Positions 27,614 through 36,789 of a stretch of DNA of 64,000 nt are shown in pieces (the first letter of the stretch is position 1; each line of letters opens with the position of its first letter). The DNA is taken from assembly GCA_036322855.1 (NCBI GenBank), contig AP027924.1:620001-684000 (forward strand), read 5' to 3'. Origin of the DNA: Improbicoccus pseudotrichonymphae (GTDB taxonomy: Bacteria; Bacillota; Clostridia; Oscillospirales; Acutalibacteraceae). A model generated the notes under the pieces. That model was not told where the DNA came from. It was given only the letters and a program-made list of their open reading frames with translations, and did no database searches. The translations under genes and the position numbers were made by a program.

Positions 27614-28531
27614 TTAAGTTAAATCTCTAAATTTGTCGTAGTCATCCTGCGTATAATCCCCTTGATATCCGCCTTCTATATTATCTTTGTAGATTATGTA
27701 TTGATCGCAGGAGTCTAAATATTCTGAGCCTAGAACTAATTCTTTTTTAACAAGTTGTAATAAAGCATAATCAAGATCTGGTTTCCAAAAATAATTGGTA
27801 TTGTATTTATTAAAACAACTTACCCATCTGCTTGCGTCCAAAGTTTGAACTTTGCCAATTTCTTTATCGTAGTAATAACACGGTTGATCTGAATCAAAAA
27901 TATAAATAGAGTTATAATATTGTTCAAAATTTGGAGAACGATAAGTGCTGAGAAAATTGTCTATACTTGCACAGTCGCCGATTGGTCTTTGTCTGTTATT
28001 AAACCATCCCATAAATACGTGATGCCATACGTAACCTTCAGGTCTGTTACCTATAAACAATTTATTGTTGTTTGCCCATCGATCGGCAATTTCGAAATCA
28101 CCTGCTATATCGTATCCGTCATCATGATTATTTCCCGATAAAGGTATAAAAATATTGCCATATTTCCCGTTTGATAGGTTTTTATAAACATTGGCGTCAT
28201 TAAATAAAGGCGAATAAATATTATTATAATTAAGCGGAAAATATCTGTCGTTAAGATTAGTTTCAAAACCTGTAATGATCGGGTAATGGGTTTCATTATA
28301 TATTTGATAATAATTATATTTTACGTCGTTGTTGTTGGTGGTGTTGATATTATTTCTGTTTGATATTGAATTTTTTGTTTGATTATTAATATCGCTTAGC
28401 TTGTTGTAACTTTCATCAAGCTCTTTCATAGCAGCTTTATATTCCTTAAGATAATCAATTATTTCTTCTTTTTTGATGGGTCTTCTTATTTTTTTTATTT
28501 TTGAAATTTGTTCATTAATGTTATTTGTCAT
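27614..28531 (-). CDS. WHH-like nuclease paralogue B2 (lacks C-terminal His)
   Basis: A 305-residue protein with a coiled-coil N-terminus (MTNNINEQISKIKKI..., Asn-rich linker), then ITGFETNLNDRYFP, SPLFNDANVYK, a GNIFIPLSG strand, GDFEIADRWA and PEGYVWHHVFMGWF. The second half has LDASRW and LLQLVKKELVLGS. WHH is present, but the H-x5-H after QLV is absent and is replaced by ELVLGSEYLDS. It is closely related to B1 (29557-30453), with the same tail (NIEGGYQGDYTQDD). GGAG precedes the ATG. It is separated by 17 bases from C. It may be an inactive partner, an inhibitor or a structural copy. Confidence 0.55.
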   Translation of the reverse strand: MTNNINEQISKIKKIRRPIKKEEIIDYLKEYKAAMKELDESYNKLSDINNQTKNSISNRNNINTTNNNDVKYNYYQIYNETHYPIITGFETNLNDRYFPLNYNNIYSPLFNDANVYKNLSNGKYGNIFIPLSGNNHDDGYDIAGDFEIADRWANNNKLFIGNRPEGYVWHHVFMGWFNNRQRPIGDCASIDNFLSTYRSPNFEQYYNSIYIFDSDQPCYYYDKEIGKVQTLDASRWVSCFNKYNTNYFWKPDLDYALLQLVKKELVLGSEYLDSCDQYIIYKDNIEGGYQGDYTQDDYDKFRDLT

Positions 28532-28588
28532 TGGTTACTCCAATTTTATAATTTTTAAGTTAGCTTTTAAACTAAAAAATTTATAGTT

Positions 28589-29530
28589 TTAAGAAAAATT
28601 TGTATTTGTCATGTCATAACAATATTTCCTGTGAATATTCATTATCTGACAATAAGTTTGATATTGAACTTCAGAACCTTGATGATAATTTTCATTATTT
28701 GTGGATAAATTGTTTTTAGATAAACCGTTATCCCATGTATTGTTATTGTCAGTTGAAGTACCGTCATGTATGCTTTTCGGTACAAGCTGCAAAAGAGAAT
28801 AATGTCTATCGTCGGGAACCCAATTACTAATGCTGTCGAAGTCATGTTTGAAACATTCTGACCAAAATCTTGCATCTAAGACTTTCATTTTGTCGTTTTT
28901 ATATGTTTTTTGAGCGATTGTTAACTCATAAAGATGTGATATCGGAGGTTCGGGTTTTAAGAGAGACAATATGTCTTCAGTACTTGCGCATTGAAGCTGA
29001 TTAATATTCACCTGAGAGAAAGCTCTGTAGTCAAACCAACCCATGAAAACATAATGCCATAAGTAATCATTTGGCATCTCATCAAAAAGTCCATAATCTT
29101 TGGCAACTTCTTCTGCTTTGGCAAAATCTCCAACAATATTGTTTTCAACATGAGATTCAAAAGTTCCAGATAGTTTAATCCAAATATTTCCATATTTTTT
29201 TATTGTTGGTGTAGGTGCTTTCGATATTTTTAACGTTTTTGATGTATTTGATATTGTTGGTGCTTTCGATATTTTTGAATTATTTTTATTTTCAATTATA
29301 GTTTTTGTATAAACGTTATCACCAAAGAAAAGCGGAGAAAAAGCAGAAGATCCAATACTTCCGGTGAGAATTGAATGAGCATATGAGCTGTCAAAAGGTC
29401 TTGCGGAACCAGGATTATTATTCAATTTATTAAATTTATTTAGTTTATTAAATTTATTAAAACCGTCAAAACTATTAGAATTATTAAATCTATTTCTATT
29501 GAAGTTCTTAAATTTATAATTATTTACCAT
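28589..29530 (-). CDS. WHH-like nuclease paralogue A2 (WHY variant)
   Basis: A 313-residue protein, paralogue of A1 (30577-31368). Its first 40 residues are repetitive (NKFNKLNKF-type) and it carries a KISKAPT-type duplicated linker (about 85-110). It then has a GNIWIKLSGT strand, GDFAKAEEVAKDYGLF, NDYLWHYVFMGWFDY, LDARFWSECF and LLQLVPKSIHDG, with a distant HQG. The third position of WHH is Tyr, while the His after QLV is kept. The gene lies 26 bases downstream of B1 and 57 bases upstream of B2. It may need a partner for activity, or be degenerate. Confidence 0.55.
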   Translation of the reverse strand: MVNNYKFKNFNRNRFNNSNSFDGFNKFNKLNKFNKLNNNPGSARPFDSSYAHSILTGSIGSSAFSPLFFGDNVYTKTIIENKNNSKISKAPTISNTSKTLKISKAPTPTIKKYGNIWIKLSGTFESHVENNIVGDFAKAEEVAKDYGLFDEMPNDYLWHYVFMGWFDYRAFSQVNINQLQCASTEDILSLLKPEPPISHLYELTIAQKTYKNDKMKVLDARFWSECFKHDFDSISNWVPDDRHYSLLQLVPKSIHDGTSTDNNNTWDNGLSKNNLSTNNENYHQGSEVQYQTYCQIMNIHRKYCYDMTNTNFS

Positions 29531-29556
29531 AATTTATTCCTGAATTTAGTTTAAGT

Positions 29557-30453
29557 TTACTGGTTTACTGGTTGACTGTTACTGAATTTATCATGATCAT
29601 CTTCTGTATAGTCCCCTTGATATCCGCCTTCTATATTGTCTTTGTAGATTACGTATTGATCGGTGGAATCTAAATATTCAGAACCCAATATTAGTTCTTT
29701 CTTTACAAGTTGCATAAGTGAAAGAGTTGAATTTGAATCAGGTGTCCAATATAGATCATTTTCCATTAGAGTTAGACAATTTATCCAATTACTTGCATCT
29801 AAAGTTCTGACATTGCTTACTTTTTTGTCATAATAATTAAAAGGTTGTTGTGATTCAAAGATATATGGATTACTTGTATATTGATAATAATATGGTTCTC
29901 TATATTCAGAAAGAAAGTTATCTATACTCATGCCATCATTAATTAACGGATAACAAGAACTATCAAACCAACCCATAAAAACATGATGCCATACGTAACC
30001 GTTTGGTCTATCATTAGTGAAAAGCTCTATACTTTTTGCTTTTTGATCGGCAAGTTTGAAGTCACCGATAATTTCATTTCCATCATCATCTATGTAATTA
30101 TGATTGTTTCCAGAAAGTGATATTAAGACATTACCATGTATTATTGTTTCACCGCTTTGCTTTTTATAAACATTATCGTCATTAAATAAAGGTGAAATCG
30201 TGCTGTTATAAAGTAAAGGAAAATATTTATCATTAAGGTTGCTATCAAAACCGGTAATAATTGGATAATAAGTTTTGTTGTATATTTTATGATAGATATT
30301 TATTTTCTTTTTTATTAAGTTATTTTCGTTGTTTTTATTGTCTTTGTTGTCCTCATTGCTTATTTTTCCATAACTTTTGCAAAGATTCTTTATTGCAATT
30401 TTATGTTCTTTGATTTTATTGATTATTTCTGTTTTGTTAATATTTTCTGCCAT
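29557..30453 (-). CDS. WHH-like nuclease paralogue B1 (lacks C-terminal His)
   Basis: A 298-residue protein with a charged coiled-coil start (MAENINKTEIINKIKEHK), then ITGFDSNLNDKYFP, SPLFNDDNVYK, HGNVLISLSG, GDFKLADQKAKSIELF, PNGYVWHHVFMGWF, LDASNWINC, LSLMQLVKKELILGS and NIEGGYQGDYTEDD. WHH is intact, but there is no His after MQLV. It is highly similar to B2 along the whole length, indicating a tandem duplication of the A-B unit. No signal peptide or membrane span is present, so it should act in the cytoplasm or be delivered by another route. Confidence 0.55.
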   Translation of the reverse strand: MAENINKTEIINKIKEHKIAIKNLCKSYGKISNEDNKDNKNNENNLIKKKINIYHKIYNKTYYPIITGFDSNLNDKYFPLLYNSTISPLFNDDNVYKKQSGETIIHGNVLISLSGNNHNYIDDDGNEIIGDFKLADQKAKSIELFTNDRPNGYVWHHVFMGWFDSSCYPLINDGMSIDNFLSEYREPYYYQYTSNPYIFESQQPFNYYDKKVSNVRTLDASNWINCLTLMENDLYWTPDSNSTLSLMQLVKKELILGSEYLDSTDQYVIYKDNIEGGYQGDYTEDDHDKFSNSQPVNQ

Positions 30454-30576
30454 TATTTTTACTCCAAATTTTAGTTGTTTAAAGAATCTAAAAATTTAAA
30501 AATTTAAAAATTCAAAAATTTAAACTTTTATGAAATTATAAAATTTATTAAAATCCATAAAATTTAACATAATTCT

Positions 30577-31368
30577 CTATGTTGTGATCGTGGTGTCATA
30601 ACAATATTTCCTATAAGTATTTATTACTTGGTAATAAGTTTGATATTGAGTGTCGCAGCCATAATGATATTTATCGTTATCGGTTGATGTACTTGTTGAC
30701 AAGCTACTCGTTAATGAGCTACTGCTACTTGAAGTATCATCATGCAAATCTTTAGGAACAAGCTGTAATAAGGAATAATGGTCTTCATCTGGCATCCAAT
30801 TGTTTTCACTGACAAAATCATGTTTAAAACAATTAGTCCAAGATCTTGCATCTAAAACTTTTATTTCTTTATTGCGATATGCTCCTTGAGCAATCTTTAA
30901 TTCATATAAATGAGATATGGTTGGAGAAGGTTTTAAAAGAGCTAGTATTGCTTCGGTATCTATGCATTGAAGTTGATTGATATCCATTTGGGGAAACGCT
31001 TGATAATTAAACCAACCCATGAAAACATAATGCCATACGTAATCATTTGGCATTTCATCAAAGAGTCCATAATCTTTGGCAACTTCTTCAGCTTTGGCAA
31101 AGTCTCCTAAAATATCTTCTTCTATGTGAGGATCACTTGTTCCGGATAATTTAATCCAAACATTACCATGCTTGGCAATCGGAGGATCATTTTCGGGAAT
31201 TACAGTTTGAGTGTAGACATTATCACCAAAGAAAAGTGGAGAAAACGCTGTTGATCCAATACTTCCGGTTAGGATTGAATGAGCATATTGATCATCAAAA
31301 GGACGAGCAAGGCCTAAATTATTTAGATTTTTAGTTTTATAATCATTGAATTTAAAGTTATTTGCCAT
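30577..31368 (-). CDS. WHH-like nuclease paralogue A1 (WHY variant)
   Basis: A 263-residue protein and the first gene of the A-B-A-B-C array. It has ARPFDDQYAHSILTG, SPLFFGDNVY, HGNVWIKLSGT, GDFAKAEEVAKDYGLF, NDYVWHYVFMGWFNY, LDARSWTNCF, LLQLVPKDLHDD, a Ser/Thr-rich insert, then YHYG. WHH is changed to WHY, but the His residues after QLV (LHD...HYG) are kept, the opposite of the B type. It is 103 bases downstream of the HNH gene stop's neighbour region, in the slot between HNH nuclease and terminase where phages often carry cargo. Confidence 0.55.
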   Translation of the reverse strand: MANNFKFNDYKTKNLNNLGLARPFDDQYAHSILTGSIGSTAFSPLFFGDNVYTQTVIPENDPPIAKHGNVWIKLSGTSDPHIEEDILGDFAKAEEVAKDYGLFDEMPNDYVWHYVFMGWFNYQAFPQMDINQLQCIDTEAILALLKPSPTISHLYELKIAQGAYRNKEIKVLDARSWTNCFKHDFVSENNWMPDEDHYSLLQLVPKDLHDDTSSSSSSLTSSLSTSTSTDNDKYHYGCDTQYQTYYQVINTYRKYCYDTTITT

Positions 31369-31470
31369 ATTAGACTCCTGATTATTTAATAGTTTCAGAT
31401 TTTTACTTAAATCTTAGTTTTAGTCTTATCGATTTTAATTTTATCGATTAGTTGATTTAAATTAATTGAT

Positions 31471-31893
31471 TTAATTGAGCTTTGTTCCTGAATTTTGTTC
31501 TTGAATTATCCTGTTAACTTCATTAAAACTTATCTCACCACTTTCACAAAGCTTGTGATGATAGCTACAAATTGTAAGTAAATTACTTGAATCTAAATTA
31601 AGCTTATCATTACCATTAATTACATTAACTTTATTAACTTCATTAATTGGAACATTATGATGAACTTGTAAATTTTCGTAATTGTACTGTCTATATGTGT
31701 TGTATAAGTTTCTGATACATATCTGACATAAATAATTGTCTCTTTCTTTTATTTCTTCACGTTTCTTTTGCCATTTTAAAGAGTTTCTGAATTTAATAGC
31801 TTCTGTATTTTGTTTTTTCTTTCCGCCAAGCTTCTTGTTACAAACAAAACCTTCTTTATGTGATTTCCAGCAATACTTGCAAGATTTTTCCAT
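31471..31893 (-). CDS. phage HNH endonuclease
   Basis: A 140-residue protein with Cys pairs (CKYCWKSH, CQIC) and an HNH core: LQVHHNVPI, NLLTICSYHHKLCE. Such HNH proteins lie just before terminase genes in many cos-type phages and take part in genome packaging cleavage. Here five WHH-type genes and the methyltransferase have come between it and the terminase. The frame is intact. Confidence 0.8.
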   Translation of the reverse strand: MEKSCKYCWKSHKEGFVCNKKLGGKKKQNTEAIKFRNSLKWQKKREEIKERDNYLCQICIRNLYNTYRQYNYENLQVHHNVPINEVNKVNVINGNDKLNLDSSNLLTICSYHHKLCESGEISFNEVNRIIQEQNSGTKLN

Positions 31894-32084
31894 ATAAATA
31901 ACCCTTTCTTTTGCTGAATAGATATAAAAAAATCCGGCAAATATTTGCTGGAATACTTATTTTGTTATTTTTATCATTTAAAAAAACATTGGACAAAGCA
32001 GAACTTTTAAGAAGTAACTTTGAAAATATAATTTATTTTATTATACCTTCACATTTTAATAATAGCATAAACAATAACTGTCTT

Positions 32085-32519
32085 TTAATGTCTTTTAGTG
32101 TCTTCTTTAGAAAAATCAGCAAATTTTAAAGCTTTTCCATGGATCTTAAAAGTGTAACGTAAATCATAACCTAAATTATCTGAAATATTTTCCCAACTTT
32201 TATGACACAAATACCTTAATTCAAGAATCATTTGAAACTCTTTATTTTCAATAGATTTAATAAAGTGTATTGCTTCTTCTTTGGTTTTTACTAAATCTTT
32301 TAAATCATCAGAAATTTCTGCTTCTAAATCAACTAATTTACTGATTGTTTCTTCCATAACATGAGGATTCATTACAGGATTTTTGGGCATATCACTGAAA
32401 ACTGAATTTACTTTTTCTGCTAAGACTTTTAATGTTTTAATTTGTTCTAATTTGCTATCTATGCGTTTTTCTATTTTATAGGATTGATTTAAGAATTCTT
32501 TGACTTCTTTTATTGACAT
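32085..32519 (-). CDS. phage late-transcription regulator-like protein (DUF1492 type)
   Basis: A 144-residue helical protein: SIKEVKEFLNQSYKIEKRI, KTLKVLAEKVNSVFSDMP, and a C-terminal sigma-region-4-like part (MILELRYLCHKSWENISDNLGY). This matches the DUF1492/ArpU-like proteins that sit before the packaging genes and are thought to switch on late transcription. The HNH and cargo genes follow. The assignment is by motif pattern and place. Confidence 0.65.
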   Translation of the reverse strand: MSIKEVKEFLNQSYKIEKRIDSKLEQIKTLKVLAEKVNSVFSDMPKNPVMNPHVMEETISKLVDLEAEISDDLKDLVKTKEEAIHFIKSIENKEFQMILELRYLCHKSWENISDNLGYDLRYTFKIHGKALKFADFSKEDTKRH

Positions 32520-32629
32520 ATGGTTGCCTCCTAAAGTTTAAATAAAATAAAATTAGTTAGATTATTTATAAATATAAAATAAAAACTCTGCTTAACATTA
32601 ATAGCAAAGTTAATTATTCTTAAAACAAA

Positions 32630-32667
32630 TAAAAATATCACCTAAATTAATAAGTGATATTTTTTAT
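32630..32667. terminator. hairpin terminator after the Rpn-like gene
   Basis: The arms AAAAATATCAC and GTGATATTTTT form a stem with A and T runs on either side, so it could work in both directions. It lies 17 bases past the stop of the Rpn-like gene. Confidence 0.6.
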
Positions 32668-32683
32668 TAACTTTTGTAAGCGT

Positions 32684-33637
32684 TTACCGTAATTCTTCTA
32701 TTTGTTGGATTGAGAGGCCTGTTATTCTTGAAATTTGTATTGGTGTAAACCCATCCTGTATAGCGTTTTTAGCTATCTCGACTGACTTTTGGATTGCCAT
32801 TTCCGCTCTACCTCTCGCTTCAGCATCTGCTATTCTTGAAATTTGTTTTCTTTTGGCTAATTCTACGTCTGTAGCTCTCATTCTAAACTTTTGGTCTGCG
32901 TTTAATTTTTTGTATAGATCGAAAGCTTCTGCTACTGCTGAATTTGTGCTTGCTAGCATTTTCATCTCCTCCTCATCTTTTGAACCTATAAATTTAAGCC
33001 ATGTAATTAAATCTTTGTCAGTGGTTTTTAGATCTTCTGTGATTCTCTTAAATTCTAGAAAAAGTATTTTCATTAGGTCATTTAATTTAATATTATGCTC
33101 TTCGTCTATCATTTTGAAACAATATTTATAACCTTTACATTCGTTAATAATAACGTGATCGATAGATATTACAATGGATATAACTTGTTTAAGATTTGAA
33201 TAAGGGTCACCCATATTTAACTGATCTACAAGTCTTTTTGCATTTGAATAAAGAACTCTTTCCCGCATGGTAATATCTTCTTCAACTTGAAGCTCAATTA
33301 TAATAATTTTACCTGTTTTGGTAGTACATTTTATATCTACAATTCCTAGTTTATCGAATTCTTTTTGATATTTTTCTTTTTTGTTTGTTGTTACCTTGAT
33401 TCTTGCTTTATCTACTTTTGAAGCAGGATCTCCAATTGTTATTTCTGATAGATCATCTTCAATTTCATCTTCATTTTCATTTTCAATTAATTCAATCTTT
33501 ATTAAATCTTCATCAGTGAGCTTCAGAGCTGCTTTTAGAAAACTTCTTAAAATAGTATCTTTAGTACGATCGTCGCCAAGAACCCTTTTAAACATTAAAT
33601 CGTTTCTCATATAGATCTTATCTAATTTTTTACTCAT
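32684..33637 (-). CDS. Rpn-family recombination-promoting nuclease / PD-(D/E)XK 'transposase'
   Basis: A 317-residue protein: YMRNDLMFKRVLGDD start, an acidic insert, then LGIVDIKCTTKTGKIIIIELQV, which carries the D...ExQ form of the PD-(D/E)XK nuclease core, followed by RERVLYSNAKRLVDQL. The C-terminus is helical, ending in a GFTPIQISRITGLSIQQIEEL helix-turn-helix-like tail. This is the usual plan of Rpn/PDDEXK_2 proteins, abundant in symbiont genomes. It is an insertion into the prophage early region with its own terminator. Confidence 0.8.
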   Translation of the reverse strand: MSKKLDKIYMRNDLMFKRVLGDDRTKDTILRSFLKAALKLTDEDLIKIELIENENEDEIEDDLSEITIGDPASKVDKARIKVTTNKKEKYQKEFDKLGIVDIKCTTKTGKIIIIELQVEEDITMRERVLYSNAKRLVDQLNMGDPYSNLKQVISIVISIDHVIINECKGYKYCFKMIDEEHNIKLNDLMKILFLEFKRITEDLKTTDKDLITWLKFIGSKDEEEMKMLASTNSAVAEAFDLYKKLNADQKFRMRATDVELAKRKQISRIADAEARGRAEMAIQKSVEIAKNAIQDGFTPIQISRITGLSIQQIEELR

Positions 33638-33730
33638 GTTTGAGCTCCTTATAGTAACTTTTTTAATTTAAGTCACATTAATATTATACTACAAAAATGG
33701 CTCTAAAGTAAAGTGAATGTTTATGGCAAA

Positions 33731-34635
33731 TTAGCTGTAACTAACTACCTTACCAAGCTCTCTGAGCCTTACGAAAGTTGGGAATTGTAAGCTTTCTTTG
33801 TTATATTTTTTGTTTTCACTTTCTGTGAAATACTTAACCTCAATGACTCTGCCTTTAAGGTTTTCTTTTTGTTTCCAGAAGGTTACTCGTTCTTTGTTTG
33901 TGAAGCGCCAGTACCTACTTTTAGTTTATTGCCTTTGTAGTTTGTTATGAATGCACCAAGCATGCCCTTTATTTTGCCAGTGCCTTCTTCTAGTTTTGTT
34001 ATTTCCAGATCTACTGTATGAAATTTTTTAATTTTTAAAATTCCAGTATTTCTGTTGCATTTATATTCGGTGTCACGATTAAGAATAAGACCTTCTTTAT
34101 TTGAAGCTTCCATTAGTTTTAAATATTCGTTTATTTTATTTTGATCCGTTCCTGAATAGAGAATTGGTATCATCTCTAGTGGCCAGAAAAGATCTATTTG
34201 CTTTAAATTTTCTAATCTTTCTCTATATTTTTGATTACTTTTGCCTGATTCAAACTCTATGGTTGGTAACATATCAAAAATTATGAAGTTGATTTCTGTT
34301 TTGAATTCTTCATTTGAGTTTATTAGGCCTGTACCGATTCTAAAGTTTTCATTATCTGATAGGTTATCTAGATTATCTCTGACTAATTCTCCGTCAAAGA
34401 CCATATCTGGTAAATTTAGATCATTCATTAAATCATCAATAGCATCAATAATATGATCAAGTCCACTAATTTCTTTGCCTTGGCGGCTATAGATTTTGCC
34501 TTTGTAATAAGTTCCACGTACACCATTAATTTTTTCTGATAGGCTAAACCATTCGTTCTCTTTTAATTTCTTTTTCTCGAATTTATGAGCTAGTTGCACT
34601 TTCCAGCTATTAGTTTTTATCGTTTTATTTACCAT
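33731..34635 (-). pseudogene. ATP-dependent DNA ligase, frameshifted near the 3' end
   Basis: From 34635 the frame encodes 250 residues of a small ATP-dependent ligase: EKINGVRGTYY (nucleotidyl-binding Lys motif), DMVFDGELVRD (motif III-like) and GLILNRDT, GILKIKKFH (motifs IV-V). At 33898-33900 the frame ends early, but the adjacent frame continues FTNKERVTFWKQKENLKGR (the OB-fold end) to TAA at 33731. A one-base loss or two-base gain near VGTG explains it. The missing OB part would impair nick sealing. A sequencing error is possible. It lies in the prophage replication block. Confidence 0.7.
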
Positions 34636-34809
34636 AATTTCTCCTCCTAAAACTTAGTCTTTAATTTAAATGTAATAATATTTTAACATAACTTTAAGTG
34701 AATTGGAACTGTCAAAGTTCATGAACTTTTAGGGATAGTTCTATGAGCTTCTTATGAGAAAAATTGAATTTAAATTTAATTATATAAACCTTTTAAAATC
34801 TTCGAATCC

Positions 34810-35697
34810 TTATAAATCCGGTTTAATCATACTTCTAAAGCTCTCGCCGGTAATCTTAATCACGTTTGAGGCGGTCATTTCAACTATTCTGTCTACTGTT
34901 CTTTCTGAGATCTTACGATCATTTATTAAATTATTTAGTGAATAATTGCTTGAAAAGATTGTTGGTAATTTTAGATTATATCTAAGATTTACTATGTCAA
35001 ATAAAATGCCTTGAAGCCAGTTATCTTCTTGATTCTTTGTAAAGATTTCAGTACCGAGGTCATCAAAGAAAAGAAACTTTACTGCCACTAATTTTTCCAT
35101 TAAATCTTTTTCAGTTTTGCTTGAATTTTTATTAAATGTTGATTTTATTGATTTTGAAATTTGAGATAAATTAGTAAAGAATACTGGAATTAGTTCTTTC
35201 ATCAATTCATTCGCAACGCAAGCTGTTAAATGTGTTTTTCCTGTTCCAACATTGCCGTAAATGTAGATTCCGATTCCGTTTTCTAGCATTTTGTGATGAT
35301 TTTCACAATATTTCTTTAGACGTTCAAGAGCACTATCAAACGTTGTATTTATGTTCTTTTTAGAGTTTTCAAAGTTGACGTTTTTATATCTTTCTCCTAA
35401 CAGAGAATTATTCATCAAATTGTTAAATTTGCGTTTAAATTCAGCTTCTCTCTCACATCTGCAAAATGCATGAACTTCATAATAACGTCTTAATTCTTCA
35501 TTGAAAATCTCTTTTAATGTAGGTTCACCACATGTTTTGCAGTTAAAAATTATTTTATCTCGTTTGTATTCATTTTGCTCATATTCGTGTTTTTTATCGT
35601 CATTCCGGATATTTTGTACACCAAGGTTCTCCACTTCTGTTGATTTTTCCTTTCTCATAAGATGGATGATTTGACCAATGTTTTTCATTTTGTCCAT
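34810..35697 (-). CDS. DnaC-like phage replication ATPase (helicase loader)
   Basis: ATG at 35697 is chosen because GGAGG stands 8 bases upstream; an open frame continues 16 codons further. About 295 residues: Cys-rich zinc-binding part (CKTCGEP..CRCERE), then Walker A YGNVGTGKTHL, Walker B FLFFDDLGTE and arginine-finger-region KISERTVDRI. This is the DnaC/IstB-type AAA+ family that loads replicative helicase. The gene overlaps the initiator gene by about 100 bases, typical of compact phage replication operons. Confidence 0.82.
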   Translation of the reverse strand: MDKMKNIGQIIHLMRKEKSTEVENLGVQNIRNDDKKHEYEQNEYKRDKIIFNCKTCGEPTLKEIFNEELRRYYEVHAFCRCEREAEFKRKFNNLMNNSLLGERYKNVNFENSKKNINTTFDSALERLKKYCENHHKMLENGIGIYIYGNVGTGKTHLTACVANELMKELIPVFFTNLSQISKSIKSTFNKNSSKTEKDLMEKLVAVKFLFFDDLGTEIFTKNQEDNWLQGILFDIVNLRYNLKLPTIFSSNYSLNNLINDRKISERTVDRIVEMTASNVIKITGESFRSMIKPDL

Positions 35698-36442
35698 AGT
35701 TGTTTCCTCCATTTTGGTAATTATTTTGTCTGTTTTCTTTGTCACTAAGTTCTTTTTCTTTTAACTTTTGTGCTTTTTCCTTAAGTTTTTGCTCATTAAA
35801 GGCAGTAATTACCCACTTTTTAATTGCCAAGTAGTGACTTTTTGATTTGTAGAAGCCTTTCATTTCGATCCAATCATCTAAAAATTGGATGATTCCGCTC
35901 ACTTCGTCCTTGTATTTAGAAATTAATTTAGAGTACTCCTGCTCTGTGAGAAATACATGAGAGAAATTTCCGTACGGGGATTTCTTTGGTATGTCTACAT
36001 CAGTAGATATACTTTCTTTCTTTGTTTTTATCTTTGTCTTTTCTCTTTTAGGAATGGTCATAGGTTGTGTCATAGATTGCGTCATACACTGTGTCATATC
36101 TTGTGTACTACCTTGTGTCATATCTTGCGTCCCTATATGGGACACAATTTTATTAGATTTTTGAGGAATTACGCGGTATACGGCGCATTGATTTCCGCTT
36201 CTTATTTCAAATTCGATTAAACCAAGTTGCTTTAATTTATTTCTTGCTGCATAAATTGCATTCTTGTTTAATCCGGACATCAACTTTAGTTCTTCTATTG
36301 TCATGGTAAATTCGTTTGGACGATAAAGTCTATTAAGTTTAATGGCTAGTGCATGCCATAAACTTATGCAATTCGTGTTTAAACGATTTAATTCAACAAT
36401 TTCATGAAACCTAATTGATTCCTTCATATAATTAAAATTCAA
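35600..36442 (-). CDS. phage replication initiator (DnaD-like / replisome organiser)
   Basis: A 280-residue protein with an N-terminal winged helix (LWHALAIKLNRLYRPNEF, TIEELKLMSGLNKNAIYAAR), a linker and a C-terminal DnaD-like part (GIIQFLDDWIEMKGFYKSK, YLAIKKWVITAF). The linker (about residues 105-130) is a run of MTQ-type repeats (TQDMTQ...CMTQSMTQPMT), a slippage-made insert. It would bind the phage origin and recruit the DnaC-like loader encoded next to it. Confidence 0.75.
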   Translation of the reverse strand: MNFNYMKESIRFHEIVELNRLNTNCISLWHALAIKLNRLYRPNEFTMTIEELKLMSGLNKNAIYAARNKLKQLGLIEFEIRSGNQCAVYRVIPQKSNKIVSHIGTQDMTQGSTQDMTQCMTQSMTQPMTIPKREKTKIKTKKESISTDVDIPKKSPYGNFSHVFLTEQEYSKLISKYKDEVSGIIQFLDDWIEMKGFYKSKSHYLAIKKWVITAFNEQKLKEKAQKLKEKELSDKENRQNNYQNGGNNYGQNEKHWSNHPSYEKGKINRSGEPWCTKYPE

Positions 36443-36476
36443 AAAACTTCCTCCTTTTTAACTCATCATTTACAGT

Positions 36477-36501
36477 AAAAAGAAGGAGCAATGCTCCTTC
36501 T
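36477..36501 (-). terminator. Rho-independent terminator after the RusA fragment
   Basis: The stem AGAAGGAGCA/TGCTCCTTCT is followed by TTTTT on the minus strand. It separates the RusA remnant from the replication initiator. Confidence 0.65.
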
Positions 36502-36579
36502 ATATCCATTTAATCTATTAATTTATAATCTATAATTTATAATTTTTTTATGATTTTAAACTTTTAATAGTTGATTTTA

Positions 36580-36789
36580 TTAGTATTTAGCAGCTAACTT
36601 TTCATTAAGTATAGGATCATTGGCAATAGCTACTTTAACCATTGGAATCTCTCCATATCTTTTTTCAAACTCTATTCTGAAAACTTGGCTGTCGTCATGG
36701 AAAGCTATTCCATTTAAAGCGTCAAGAATAGTTTTGATGACATTATCCGAATCTGGTCTCTTGGTGGGAGAAATCTTGCCTTCTATCAT
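36580..36789 (-). CDS. RusA-type Holliday junction resolvase, N-terminus missing
   Basis: The 69 residues from ATG 36789 contain TKRPDSDNVIKTILDALNGIAFHDDSQVFRIEF, the conserved core of RusA (Asp residues of PDxDN and DDSQ), split here only by citation. Upstream the same frame reads on to about 36905 (IPKGISKIKRKEM, typical of RusA), but without any start codon. The protein is about half the normal length, so it is probably inactive. It marks the left end of the recognisable prophage early region. Confidence 0.65.
   Translation of the reverse strand: MIEGKISPTKRPDSDNVIKTILDALNGIAFHDDSQVFRIEFEKRYGEIPMVKVAIANDPILNEKLAAKY

Noticed and set aside
33898..33900. Ligase stop as a programmed frameshift
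   Set aside because: No slippery heptamer at the frame change; mutation or sequencing error is simpler.
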